Assembly (NCBI GenBank): GCA_032622095.1
Contig: CP136066.1
Location: 133,207,917 to 133,271,916, forward strand
DNA length: 64,000 nucleotides
Direction: 5' to 3'
Source of the DNA: Siphonodentalium dalli
Taxonomy: Eukaryota; Mollusca; Scaphopoda; Gadilida; Siphonodentaliidae
Part shown: piece after piece, positions 35,781-47,610 of the stretch
Numbering within the stretch: the stretch's first letter is position 1
How the letters are laid out: the number at the start of each line of letters is the position of its first letter
Notes under the pieces: generated by a model
Databases searched by the model: none
What the model saw: the letters and a program-made list of their open reading frames with translations, nothing else
Told to the model about the DNA's origin: nothing
Position numbers and translations under genes: made by a program

Positions 35781-36129
35781 GGCGTTGGGTATGCTTTTAA
35801 AATATTCACCTCCATCAAAAACCGCCATAAACAGAAGGAATAGTAAGATATAGACAGACTTTGTTCTTATGCCAATCTGAAATATGGCATAAACAGTATG
35901 TTATTGTCAATTTTTCCCCATTTGTTGTGCTGTGTTATGTAAACAGAAGCACAACTTCAGTAACACGAGCAGTCTCTTGTTTACGTACACCATCGTATGT
36001 CTTGACGACAATATACTATTCACGCGCTGATTATGTTTGGCATATGAACGGAACTGTATATAATTTGGTGTTCCTTCTGTTGATGGAAATTTGAACAAAT
36101 ATAAATATTTATCTATTATGATAAAATCA

Positions 36130-36750
36130 GGTTTCCATGCAACGGCATACACTATTCAAAGAAATATTTAAAAAGCCACTTTTGAGATTCAACGAACCTT
36201 GGGTTTAAACAAATTATGTTAACTCATATAGCTCTCATTAATGGTCCACCAAGCGGACCTGGCCACCATGGCATATAGGGTCAAGGTCAATTACCAGGGT
36301 CAAGGTCATTGTGGAAAATGTATTATTTTGGTCTATTTTTTATAAATTGTCTAATATTTCGTTTAATGCAGTAAGTCTATCTTTGCAATGGTATGGGGTG
36401 TTGGCCATTGGTGTACTTTCTTTTGACGCTGGAGATTTCACATCCAGAGGTCAAGGTCATATACAAATGTCAAGGTCATTGTCCAAAATATTAGCTTTTT
36501 TCATATCGGGTCATAGTTTCTACCCACTGAGTTTATATATCAGTTCTGAATACATTATCTTTGCTCAGAAATAATCTACAACATATATGCTACATGGAGA
36601 ATTGCGTTATTGTTGCAACAGGCAAGTCATGAGATATAGGTCTTCAAACTTTGTGGCCATTTTCAAAACTGGGTCAAAATCAGTTATTCCCAAAGATATC
36701 GTGTTTTTGTGTATATTATAGTTAGATATTTATAGTTGGATCCTTTAACT
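36130..36750 (+). repeat. Interspersed repeat 'TCAAGGTCA' family, copy 1
   Basis: Starts AATCAGGTTTCCATGCAACG. It carries four exact TCAAGGTCA nonamers (36281, 36300, 36451, 36470), and the block TATATATCAGTTCTGAATAC..GCTCAGAAATAATC near 36540. The inverted counterpart is 43225-43810; partial direct relatives are at 37290-37345, 39420-39760 and 40455-40580. Looks like broken arrays of a ~600 bp unit. Confidence 0.6.
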
Positions 36751-38789
36751 CATTCAGTGCCGGAGATGGATATATACATATATATAATATTGGTGCACAT
36801 GCGTAGAATACTGCGGATTACAAGTTAAATTTTGAGTCACTTTGTTTAATTATCATGGGGGATCTGATAAGCATGCAATCGCTGTATTAGATGAACTTTG
36901 TCCCCGTTCAAACGATGTATCGGGAAGCTCCACACATTGAAGCGTCTAGGAGATACAGCCGTCTGAATATACGTAGTGAAAATTGATGTGCTTTGTGGGC
37001 GTGACTTGAAGAGTTCAAACTCTCTGAGAGGTCAATGCTTACAGCATACATATCTGTTAATTGGAAATTATTTGATTGCGTAAAGGGCGATTACTATCAA
37101 GTCGGGGACATGGTGCTTCAAAGCAGTTAATGAGTAGGGCCTATACTAGCAATACCAACGGTAAATTTTTATTCTATCCAATATTGAATATTCAAACTAA
37201 GTACCTAGTTACTGTAAATAATGGCTTTCCCCCAGGAAACCTGGAACAAAAATATGGTTTTCCACAGGAATCCTGGAACTGACTGAGTTAATGGTTGAAT
37301 TGTGATTTATTGACTAAAGCATGAAACTTTAAATATATGTAAAGTCAATTTTGGACTAATATTTCTCTAACGGCTCTACTTGGGCTATCGGCCTATCGCA
37401 TTATCTAACACTACACTATCTCAGTCAAATTAAGTTGCGGACTTCAAAATTAGCCAACATAAACATTATCTCAATCAAATTAAGCCGATTTAATCCCTTC
37501 TAATTAATGGGGCCGTCTTATCTGGGGCCGCCTTCGTCGTGTGGGACCGTCTTCATATGGGGCCGACTTCGCGCGGGGCCGACTTCTCCAGATACCGACA
37601 TTTCTATATGCCGACAGATGCATCGAAAACAACATTGATTGCTTGTAATTATGACAATCCGCATAAATTAGTTGGTGATTAAACTAGTTTTATGAAGAAA
37701 CTATATTAAAAACAGCAAAATAGTAAAACTACCAAAGTGATACTTATGTCTGGACTTCATCTGGTGTTTTAGTGGGAATTGGGAAATTGGGTTGAGAATA
37801 AATTTGGCGACCGACCGGAAGTTCATAAAATACACACAATTCGATCTCGGTCTCCAACGATAAACTACACAAAAGCAAGACACCACACCCGTAAACTATT
37901 AAACTGTACTTGATTTTTTTTAAATGCACTTATTTAAAATGATATGTGAACATCTATATATTGTCACCAATACATTCAGAGCCAATAGAAATTCCGAAGC
38001 GGTGTTCCCGAACTTCCCCACAGAATTTGAGTACGTCTCAGATGACAAACTAGAATTGTAAAGAAAAGATTATAATTGTCACATGTTATGCTCTCCTGAT
38101 CACTGTCATGTCATATTAGTATATATATATACCCGCACGAAGCTGGAAGTGTTATATCTAATAGTGGTATAGTTATGTAACACATTCCTTTATCCCCGAC
38201 TAATTAAGTATCACATTTCATAGATTAATTGATCAGTCTTATTCATTAATTTCATTTTCGCGGTTTGGTAATTATATAATTATGCATGGACGCATTTACG
38301 AAATCTGAAAGAGATTGTTGCTAACAAGCGTATCTAAGGGCCTTGACCAATAAATTCGCACGCAGTATTAATGAATAATATTCGTATTCACCAGCTGGGT
38401 TTCTTTATAGTTCAGGTAGTTTATCCGAGGCGGTGCTCAATGCGAACCTCTCGGTGAAGTTGACGGGAAGATATTGCTGCGCAGTATAGGATTATCCAAT
38501 CAAGGTGATCGGGAGAAATCATAGATTGACTACCAGTTATGTACATAAAACATGCTGCGCATAGCAGACTAACAGTACGTTTGGTTCAGTTCAATCATGA
38601 GTAACCGGTGGAAAGGAAGGGGTACACAACCGACGAACGCAACACTTTTTTAGCATAGTGCATTCAAACATTAAAATCCTTGAAAATAAAGAGACCGGAA
38701 CCATCCACCAGTGCCGGAAAGCAATTTCTTCGGAATAGACCATGTGCAGTATTTGGATTGTGCTTAAATTTTATAGTGTGCAACAAACC
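36751..38789. other. Intron 1 stretch without recognised genes
   Basis: 37200-37285 repeats a CCAGGAAACCTGGAAC / ACAGGAATCCTGGAAC unit, and 37520-37590 repeats GGGGCCG(T/A)CTTC. Otherwise nothing recognised; ORFs are all below 70 codons. Confidence 0.4.
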
Positions 38790-39110
38790 TCCACTCATCA
38801 TATTCTTCTCAGGGATGTGGCAACAGGGGTTTTGTTTTGGGGGAGGAGTGGGTATCTCACACCCTCCAACTTTTGTCAAATGTTCAGCAGTTGGAAATTT
38901 CATAACCTGACACAACATTAGGAAATTTCACACCAACAATATGTTGAAATTGTTCTTGTAGTTTGAAATTCCAACAATTTATTACTAGGAAATTTGTTGT
39001 TTTAGACCAGCATGTGCATATATTCTCCTACTTTTGGTAAAAATGATTGACTGAGAAGGCCACCAGTTGGAAATTTACCGACCTTATTTGGGTGTCAGGT
39101 TGGAAATTTC
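38790..39110. repeat. Interspersed 'TTGGAAATTTC' repeat
   Basis: CAGTTGGAAATTTCATAACC, GACACAACATTAG, TTGAAATTGTTCTTGTAGTT and GGTTGGAAATTTCC occur in the same order as at 54580-54740 (CAGTCGGAAATTTCATGCAT, GACACAACATTAG, GGCATTGTTCTCATTG). Confidence 0.5.
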
Positions 39111-39811
39111 CAATCACATCACCGATAACGTGTGTCGTTAGATACCTTGTGTGTTCAGCCGCTACCAAATATAAACTACCTGGTTTATAAAATAAACCCA
39201 CTTGGTAATACTGCCCCAATTGTCGGAAACCTAAAAAATTGGCATTCATGTTTAAGTCGTTGCGATAGCAACCGAGCAACTTTCGGTTATGTCTACCCAA
39301 TTTTTTTTTAAAGCATATAACCTACTTATCGAAGTCCACATACAGTCAGTTCTCCACATGATAATCCTACAGGGGTCTAGGGTGGGGCCAATACTATTAC
39401 CATCAAGTCCAAAACAACTACAATTTTGTGACTTTAGGAACTAAAGCATGAAACTTCACATATGTGTTGTGTAGTAATTATGGAAACATTTTGGAGGGTT
39501 ACCCAGGTGAGAGGTCGTGTGTCAGTATAAATATGGTTTCCATGGCAACGGCATCAACTATATATAGACAAGTTAAAAAGCTAACTGAAAACTGTTGGCA
39601 ACCCGTTGAACCTAATTATTGTGATTAAGATCCATCAACGGACTGTGCCACAGGACACATAAGGACAAGGCCAATTTATACTGTCAAGGTTATTGGAAAA
39701 TGGTAATATTGATCTATTTCTATAAATTGTCTCATATTCCACTACCCCTAGTATGTTAGTCATACAAGTAATCACCATCATGATGCTTAATAATTAGAGC
39801 ACCTCACCACT

Positions 39812-40362
39812 AAACCAAGACTTCTTGGTCCACAACAGCTTGAAATATTAGTTGGATTTATGCTGTTTTGGACCAAGTCACATTCCGTTTCTCTTCTTTA
39901 ACAGACTGTATGCCCAGAATCGTGGGGGGAGGGTATCTTGATTGTATGTCTTCGGATTAGGTCAAATGGAAGCTTTGTGTAAATGAACATAGACAGCCAT
40001 TACCAAACATGATGATATCAAACATGCATATATCTGAGGTCTGCTAAATGCCAAAACAAATAAATTTATAAGTAAACAAAGCCAGAGAATTTTGATTTGC
40101 CGCGCTATAAGAAATGCATGTAAATAATACATTAAACGATCGTATCAGCAAAACATATTAATCGCGGACATATCAGATGATTAATCACATTCAGGGGTTT
40201 ACGTGAATGCCCAACTAGGCTCCACGTGTACATGTATTACATATTTTGAATGAAAGTCCGTTATAGAAGAGCAACTGAGCGGGACTCGGACCAAGACAAC
40301 ATCATTACAAACGATATTCCAAGTATATTTAAAGGATGTTGTGGTCAGAGATGACTTGGTAT
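39812..40362. mobile_element. Fold-back element Z, copy 1
   Basis: The left end CTTCTTGGTCCACAACAGCT is mirrored at the right (TGTTGTGGTCAGAG...ACTTGG), and TGCTGTTTTGGACCAAGTC is mirrored by GACTCGGACCAAGACAACAT, with ~120 bp imperfect arms. A second copy in the opposite orientation lies at 61105-61722 with the same interior landmarks (AGCTTTGTGTAAATGAACAT / ATGTTCATATATGTAAAGCT-type; GTGTACATGTA). Confidence 0.6.
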
Positions 40363-40999
40363 ACATCACCACGTTCAAATTGATATATTTGTGGCAATAC
40401 ATAACTCTCGATACATTACCCTTGAGATACCATCACACCAAATAAGCACTATTTGGGACGTTAGTAACTAAAGCATGGTACTCTCTATATATATGTTTCT
40501 TAATGATTATATCGGAAAATTTTAGAAGGGGATGCCTAGAAGAAGGGTCATGTATCCGGATAACATATGGTTTCCATGGGAATGACATAAACTCATTGGA
40601 GAAGAATTGTTTTATATATACCTTTATTTCCTCCAATACTGAAGATTCGATATACATTGTATAATTAGTCATATATACATATCATTTGGTACATACAAAT
40701 GGAACAGATGAAACAGGAAATGTAACTAAGAAGAATGATACGATAGAATATGCAACTTTAATACAGTATTAATGAGTTGGCAAATGCCGCCAGGTACAAC
40801 TGAGAATCGATCTGCTCAATAAATAGGCTACATAAGCTGGCATGAATATACAAAAACGATATGTACAAGGATAGATAGCCATCGCGTCAACATCACATAT
40901 ACCTTTACATATAACCATACGAAAAGACCAGCAAGAGAGCAATCAACCGAGCCCGAGGAAAAGAATATCATTCGAATTATATGTACATGATCACGAGCT

Positions 41000-41110
41000 T
41001 ACATATGTCAGAGACGACATCAACAAACACACACCCTCTCGACCACACCCGTACGCATACACAATCGCAAACACACACAATCGTACGTACATACTCTATG
41101 ATGTACTATC
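41000..41110 (+). repeat. CA-rich low-complexity tract
   Basis: Dispersed ACACAC and CGTACG/CGCATACAC words (AACACACACCCTCTCGACC, ACACACACAATCGTACG). No gene. Confidence 0.5.
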
Positions 41111-41224
41111 ACAACAACACTCAACAAGAGGTACGCTGTCGCGTGGCATTTGCCCCCGACCGTAGCAATTCGGATTAAGCATGGACGAAACTGCGTATAT
41201 CCGAGTGGGTCTATATGACCATTC

Positions 41225-41880
41225 CAAAAGAAGTTCGTACTAGAAATTCCGGAAACCCAAAAACAAGCGGTCAGGAAACCCAAAAACAAGCAAAAATTCA
41301 AATTTTCTAAGTTGAAAAAAAGGGCCATAACTCAGGCAAAAATCATCAGATCATTCCCAAATTCGCACTTGACATGTATTTTCATATAACTGATCCACAA
41401 AAATACGGGATTTGCAATCGTACCACCAAAGCTCACGCTATCATCTGGAAACCCAAAAAACAAGAGAAAAATTGAACTTTCTAAGTAAAAAAAGGGCCAT
41501 AACTCTGGTGAAAAAGGGTGGACGAAACCCACGCTGTTACCCCATGCTGCTCTATCACCATACCAAATATCAGTTAAATCTGCCCAGCGGTTGCTGAACA
41601 GTAATGCAAAATGTTTGTACGGACGGAATAAATTGAATTTTCTAAGTCAAAAAAGGGCCATAACTCTGGTGAAAATAGGTGGACGAAACCCGCGCTATGC
41701 ATGTAGCTGTTCCCCCATGCTGCTCTATCACCATACCAAATATCAGTTGAATCTGCCCAGCGGTTGCTGAACAATAATGCAAAATGTTTGTACGGACGGA
41801 CGTACAGACAGACGTACGTACGGACGGAGACGTCGACTATATACCCGCCGACTTCAAGTCGGGGGCATAATAAGAGCATA
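41225..41880 (+). mobile_element. Helitron-like element, third subfamily
   Basis: Tandem units with AAAAAGGGCCATAACTC(T/A)GG and GGTGGACGAAACCC; CATGCTGCTCTATCACCATA and CAGCGGTTGCTGAAC occur twice (41540 and 41720). Then GGACGGACGTACAGACAGAC and a terminal hairpin CCCGCCGACTTCAAGTCGGGGGC at 41844-41866 followed by ATAATA. Inside PRDX5 intron 1. Confidence 0.6.
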
Positions 41881-42039
41881 TTGGTGCAGTTTTCCCCGCA
41901 TGTCCACAAACACATATATTCAAATCAACCCACAAACAGACAAATACATTTCACATACTTTCTCACCGACAATCACGCGCTCGCTTCCTATTGCATGCTT
42001 TGCAGTTATGGGTTCTGTTCTGTCCATATAATCTGAGTA

Positions 42040-42125
42040 GCTTTTCGATGACAAACATGGCCACTGGCAGCCATCTTTGATTGTACTCTTTCTATGACTA
42101 AATCCTTTGGCACACCCCACATATC
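42040..42125 (-). repeat. HINE monomer fragment, inverted
   Basis: AAACATGGCCACTGGCAGCC, TGTACTCTTTCTATGACTAA and ATCCTTTGGCACACC are the reverse complement of one monomer of the HINE family. Confidence 0.6.
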
Positions 42126-43224
42126 ACATTCTTCTTCCGATCGTCACCAAACTCCATACGGTCTGGTGATCACTTGACTGGAGCCATCGAATATGTCATA
42201 GAATCAAGTTTCATTGGGAATCCCTATTTACTCATGCATGTGTGTCACACGAAGCAGTTTTTTTTCAGTCAATCATCACAGTCCATATATGACAAGGTCA
42301 CTGAAGGTGAAATGGCATTTTTTGGAGCCAATGTAAGATATATGTCTCCACGCAGAGTCAATATTACGGAGAGAAATTATCATGCCACTTACATGTATAT
42401 TCTGTTCTCATATCTGGGATCTGTGCACATTCCTATTCCTTACATTTAGCGGGGTCCCTTAAGGATTGCATCTCGATTTTAGGGTCTAACGTATGGAACT
42501 TGGCATATTGGTAGAGTGACAGTACCCACCTTACACTTTTATCATTTGATCATTTATAATTTAAATCTGGGATATATTGAACTTTTTACGCAGACAGCAT
42601 GGACCAGTTACAAAACCCGTCTGGAAAATAACTTGAACAACCTTATTTTTTAATGTTTTTAAAGATTTTTTGTCCAATTCAGAAACCCGAACAAACCAAA
42701 CCATGGACAGGTGAGATCTGCCACCAAAAAGATAGTAGGGTGTGGCAAATCTGCTCTGATATCAGGAAGTACACAATATGGTGGCATATGACACCATTGG
42801 TTGGGGGTATCAGCTGTCTTGAAGCCCCTATATTAAAGTTGGTGAAAAGGATACTGACGCACTGTGAGGTACTGAATGTAAAACAAATGAAAAGTTTATT
42901 TTCTGGGAGCGTAAATACTGGACTATTTATAAAACTGGCTGACAAATAAGAGTGATTGACCTTGGCCGTAACAGTTGACTTTGACCCTTCCTGTTTATTT
43001 TGGTCTGATGATCTCTATAGGGCAATGTATCGTGACTTTATATGTATCGCCACAGATATTATAAAAAGTAATACCGGTACTTAAAACAGTGATTATATAT
43101 GAACTAAATGTTGTGACATATTGACATTGATCGTCTTATATCAAGTGTGGCATAAATCAAATTCAACGTGGTGACGGCGCCCTAACTTTTCTATATTGTG
43201 ATGGGGATTGCTGTTATGACTAAT
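42126..43224. other. Intron 1 stretch with an unrecognised 98-codon ORF
   Basis: ORF 42653-42949 (+) begins MFLKIFCPIQKPEQTKPW and contains WWHMTPLVGG; no known domain seen and the opposite strand is equally open, so it is not called a gene. The rest shows nothing. Confidence 0.35.
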
Positions 43225-43810
43225 GCACTAGGGGTAGCGAAATATGAGACAATTAGTAACAAATAGACCAAAATAATACATTTTTTCCCCAATGACCTTG
43301 GTAATTGACCTTGAACCTAAATGCCCTGGTGGCCCAGTCCGCTCGGTGGCCATTAATGAGTCAGATATGAGTTAATATAATTTCTTTTTACCACAGGTTC
43401 GTTGAATCTTAAGTGGCTTTTTAAATATTTCTTCCAATATTTTATGTCGTTGCCATGGAAACCTGATTTTATCACATGACCCCCCCAACCCAAGCACCCT
43501 TCCAAAAAAAGTTTTCCTAATTAATAAGCAACATATATTTGAAGTCTCATGCTTTAGTCACTAAAATCACGATTCAACCCTTAAGGGATCCCACTATAAG
43601 TATTTAATCTATACTATACACAGAAGTATGATAGCTTGTGAAATAACTGATTTTGACCAATTTTGGAAAATTGTCACCAAGTTTAAAGGACTATATCTCA
43701 TGACAGTCTTCTCGGTTTCAATAACAACGCAGTTCTCCATGTAGCCTATATGCTATTGATTATTTCTGAGCAAAGATAACGTATTCAGAACTGATATATA
43801 AACTCTATCT
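43225..43810 (-). repeat. Interspersed 'TCAAGGTCA' family, copy 2 (inverted)
   Basis: Reverse complement of the family at 36130: TGACCTTGGTAATTGACCTT, GCCATTAATGAG, AAGCCAC/GTGGCTTTTTAAATATTT, GCCATGGAAACCTGATTTTA, GAGCAAAGATAACGTATTCA. It preserves the full order of the unit, whereas copy 1 shows the two halves swapped. Confidence 0.6.
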
Positions 43811-44527
43811 GGAACATTGCCGATAGCCGATACAATTACAGATATGCAGGCATTTAAACATGTGAATATGTTTCTTGTATGACATTTTGATGAGACGGCA
43901 TAACGCAAGTATGGAAGAACGTCGATAACACATGTGACAAACATGACATGGATGTATCTAATATAAATTTGATGCATGCATAAGTTCTGCACATATGCAG
44001 TATATGCGATGTCCAGAAAACTATCTCTGTCGAACTCAAATATACCAATTGAACTCATTATATGAGGCTATCTTCCTATCCTAGCTCGATCAAAATCAGC
44101 CACACTTTCGCAAATCTTGGGCGTGGAGTCAGTGAGTTAACCTATGATCTGTCCAGTGCTCCACAGCAGTTTCTCTTTTGGTACGAACCTGAACATAATT
44201 TACCTCAAGTCGCTATAGATCGCATGTAATAAGGAGAGGTCTGGTAGAAATCCGCCAACGGTATTCTTCTTCGCAGAAGACACATAGAGCGCATATCTGA
44301 AGGCTCTCGTTTGGTAGTCTGCGACAAAGCTCTTAGTGTGGTATAATCCCCTGATGCACTCACACAGATTTGAACTAGATGATATTCAAGGACGAGCAAT
44401 TGTAAAGTTTCTCAGTTTCACAAAAGTATACCCTGTGTTTCCGTTCATGTATATTAATAAGAACGACGAATCACAAATATGAGCTCATATTCTTATATTT
44501 GGACTTAGTATACACTAATTACTAAGC

Positions 44528-44740
44528 ATGTTAACATGGAAGATGTCTAATGTCAACGCTGTATATGCCGCTACTGTTTTGGGTACTGCATTGTGTGATC
44601 TCCATTCAATTAATTTCCGTTACCAGCTGGATGTCGGTAGAATTGACTTTAATAGTATGAAGGCATTACATGAGCAATACAGGAGTCAAGTGAACAATTC
44701 TTATCAAAACCACATAAGGGGCGATATCAAGGGGAAGTAA
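44528..44740 (+). CDS. Unrecognised 70-codon ORF
   Basis: Composition looks more protein-like than the surrounding chance ORFs: a short hydrophobic stretch (VYAATVLGTALC, residues 12-23), then a charged, Asn/Gln-rich C-terminal part ending HIRGDIKGK. I recognise no family. It lies in PRDX5 intron 1 on the opposite strand, with no splice context or promoter identified. Chance remains the likeliest explanation. Confidence 0.2.
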   Translation: MLTWKMSNVNAVYAATVLGTALCDLHSINFRYQLDVGRIDFNSMKALHEQYRSQVNNSYQNHIRGDIKGK

Positions 44741-44819
44741 TTAAAGTATTGCTCAATACCGACAGCCTTATTTTTGAGGTAGGGAGTTTTCTCCAGTCGA
44801 GTCACCCAATCAGGAAATT

Positions 44820-46460
44820 TCCGATGTACATGTAATGATGGATGTAATCAGCATATATTCAGATTTGGATATTTTCAAATAGGTCAACATCAGATGAATT
44901 TATCTACTTTTCGTGGTTTCTGTTGCCATTCTCATGAAATCTCGGATATAAAGCAGCTACTGTTCGCAAAATATTCATATTGTACACCAGTATTGAATGG
45001 TCCATGTATTGAGGGACCGATTATTATAACAATTAATACATAATAGCTCAATGTCCATAGCTTTCGGGCCACGCCCTTCAGTGGACTCATAGTATATGAA
45101 AATTACATTTTGCAGCAGCAGCAGTCACCGACAATGATCGACATTTCATTGCAGTGGGATATCAAATTTAGACTGCTGCTGCAAAATGTAATTTTCATAT
45201 ACTATGATTCCACTGAAGAAAGGCGTGGCCCGAAAGCTATGGAGATTGAGCTATTTTGAATTCATGTTGTATCAGATTGTATCATCATTCCTGGCACTGT
45301 TGTCAACAGGGAACCAAATGTGTTTACCAGTAGTCACTGAAACCCACATTAGGAGCGTTATCAATGAAACTAGCAAATTTGGATGATTTCTCCATTTGAG
45401 TAACCATCTCAGTCACCATCTTGAATTTAGATTCATATGCATAATAATATGTTAATCTAACATATCATGGTTGCCGAATAATTAGATAGTATAATTTATT
45501 TAAAATAAGGTTGCTATTAGCCACCGATTTCAAACCGCTGTGAATAATTTAAGAGGCGAGTGTGAAAAAATTATTAGAATTGCGGTCGCCGTTGTGGGAG
45601 CCATCTTTGATTTTGAGGAAGTGTGATCCAATGGTATTATTGATGGCGAAACATAATCATTTCACTATCTAATTTTTCCTCCCAGACTCAATGCCGACTC
45701 TGAAATTGTTTATGGTTGCCATTTTGATGATTTCATCTGATTTTCGTCGTTTCATTCTCTTGAATTCTTGAGTATAAACAGCCATTGTTCACAAACTATT
45801 CATATTGTTTCATATCTCCATGTTATTACGCCAACTCGGAGCAAATATATTCACCTATATTCACTAAATCGCACAAATGTTAGTGATTTATCAATTTTGG
45901 CAACCATTTTGGTCGCCATCTTGAATAGAGATGCACTTTTGTTGGTTGTAATTATATGGCAATCTATATATTTAAACCTGTTGCAAATGTTTGTCATAAA
46001 ATTCAGCTATGTTCTGGCTAACACTTGGCTCGAATTACAAAATCGATATTTGGTAAAATTCGATAGCATATTTATGAATTCACATTTTGACGACATTCTG
46101 TAGGAATAAGACCCAAAGTATGACATATTATCATGTTCAAATGGTTAGGTATTCAAATGTATTTAAAATTAAGTTGCTATTAGCCACCGATTTCAAACAA
46201 CCGTGAATGTTTTAAGAGACATGTGGCAAATTCATCATTTTCCAGAACTTCGGTCGCCATTTTGGCGGCCATCTTATTTAAATGTGGTCAATTTTTCTGT
46301 CAAAGTGAAGCATGTTGTCATAGTATCACAACAGTAGAGAAATATTATATTTCCTATCATAAATTCACTACTAGCTATTAATCAAATAGACTCAGTGCTT
46401 ACTCTGAAATTTTGGATGGCGGCCATTTTTATGACGTCAAAAATCCACCCAGTCGCGACC
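44820..46460 (+). repeat. Degenerate tandem region with CGCCAT(C/T)TTG motifs
   Basis: TTGCTATTAGCCACCGATTTCAAA occurs near 45511 and 46164; ATATTCATATTGT-type and GCTACTGTTCGC/CCATTGTTCAC-type units near 44960 and 45785; GGTCGCCATTTTGGCGGCC-type motifs near 45585, 45905 and 46250. Units of about 650-870 bp, strongly diverged, interrupted by the MITE at 45044. The 111-codon ORF at 45768-46103 is a repeat frame. Confidence 0.5.
45044..45253. mobile_element. Fold-back MITE, ~80 bp arms, TA flanks
   Basis: Left arm 45044-45124 and right arm 45171-45253 pair almost fully: TAGCTCAATGTCCATAGCTT left against AAGCTATGGAGATTGAGCTA right, CTTTCGGGCCACGCC against GGCGTGGCCCGAAAG, ending inside with GCAGCAGCAG/CTGCTGCTG. 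TA lies at both outer ends, consistent with a TA target duplication (Tc1/mariner-like), which is inference. Confidence 0.75.
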
Positions 46461-47222
46461 CCCAGGTGTCTAACATTTGTTTTCTGGTGCCTGATATATC
46501 AAGCAACATCATTAGCATAGTCGCTATATTTCTTCACAAAATGCACACTGGAGCCAAAAATGGACACTAGTCGAATCGGCTTAGGAAGTTTTAGTAATCC
46601 TGTATGGAACCCGAAAACCATGTGGACGTGTCGTATGCCAAAAAGAAACTTTTTGAATGGATTATAAATAGATTATTAGATCTGTTGTACAATAAATTAA
46701 TTGTTGGGACATGTTTTTTGTCATGGGAAATAGCAGCTGATGGAAGCATGACATAGTGCGTTTGCTTAATGTATACGCCAGGAAGAGTGTGAATTAGTGA
46801 CCAATGGGGTCTATTAATTGATACCAGAAGACAAGGTTTTTTGGTGACCTATCGGTTTAGGTTTTGGTTTTGTTTTCTAATGAAATTTGAAGGAAAAAAA
46901 ATGCCAAAGGATTTAGTCACCCAGATAGCATGACATGGTTGGGCCAACGTTGGCACAACCACACTCTGAATGGTTGGGCCAACGTTGGGCGACATATACA
47001 GAGTGTTGGCCCAACGTTGATAACCAGACCGCATGGTTGGCATAACATTGGCCCAACGTTGGAAACTAAACCCTTTGGTTGGCATAACGTTGACCCAACA
47101 GAGGGACAACGTTGGAACCTCGAGCTAAATTGGTTGGCATGACGTTGGGGGATTCTATATATATATATTTTTGGCATCCAATATTTCGTTCGTATATACT
47201 TCAGTTACTACCATCAGCCACC

Positions 47223-47596
47223 ATGTCACAATCGGAGGCAAGTTTGTGAGAAACTACTATATGCATGTCAGTGATGTAAGTATTCTCCGCTATAACTTAA
47301 ATTATATGTAAGCCATGCAAACATTCAGAACTTTGTTATTCCGAGAAAACTATTGGGAAAATAATTAATTAATTTTACACAAAAAAGTAGTTTCTCGCAA
47401 ACGTAAACCTACCTCGGATAGTGAAACGATGATTGATGGGCATCTAAAGAGTGAACATATCCTTGAATTCCAAATTAAAGAAACTGAATCTTACGCTTTA
47501 TTTGCTGAAATCAATACCAGCAGCAACACTGAACAAGAACCAGAGCAAGCGCGCCATAAGAAAAGCAGACGCATGATCCGTTGTGCACACGCATGA
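47223..47596 (+). CDS. Possible two-exon ORF inside the CCAACGTTGG element
   Basis: ATG at 47223 has a strong initiation context (GCCACCATG). MSQSEA is followed by a possible intron 47242-47390 (GT..AG) joining in frame to 47391-47596, which is open to TGA at 47594-47596. Exon 2 reads as acidic/basic hydrophilic protein (SRKRKPTSDSETMIDGH; HILEFQIKETESYALF; EQARHKKSRRM). About 75 residues, no known domain recognised. The donor (GTTTGT) is weak. Could be the remains of a captured host exon or of a transposon protein. Confidence 0.3.
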
Positions 47597-47610
47597 TCCG
47601 TTGTGCACAC
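47571..47610 (+). repeat. 20 bp perfect tandem duplication
   Basis: GCATGATCCGTTGTGCACAC occurs twice in tandem at the 3' end of the ORF in the TIR element. Confidence 0.9.

Noticed and set aside
39786-39825. tRNA-like A box (GGTTTAGTGGTGAGGTGCTC on the minus strand)
   Set aside because: No matching B box or cloverleaf could be found next to it.
41574-41915. 113-codon minus-strand ORF
   Set aside because: It covers tandem units and the GGACGG tract of a Helitron-like element; the period of the repeat explains the open frame.
42653-42949. 98-codon ORF as a host exon
   Set aside because: No recognised domain, no convincing splice borders, and the opposite strand is equally open.
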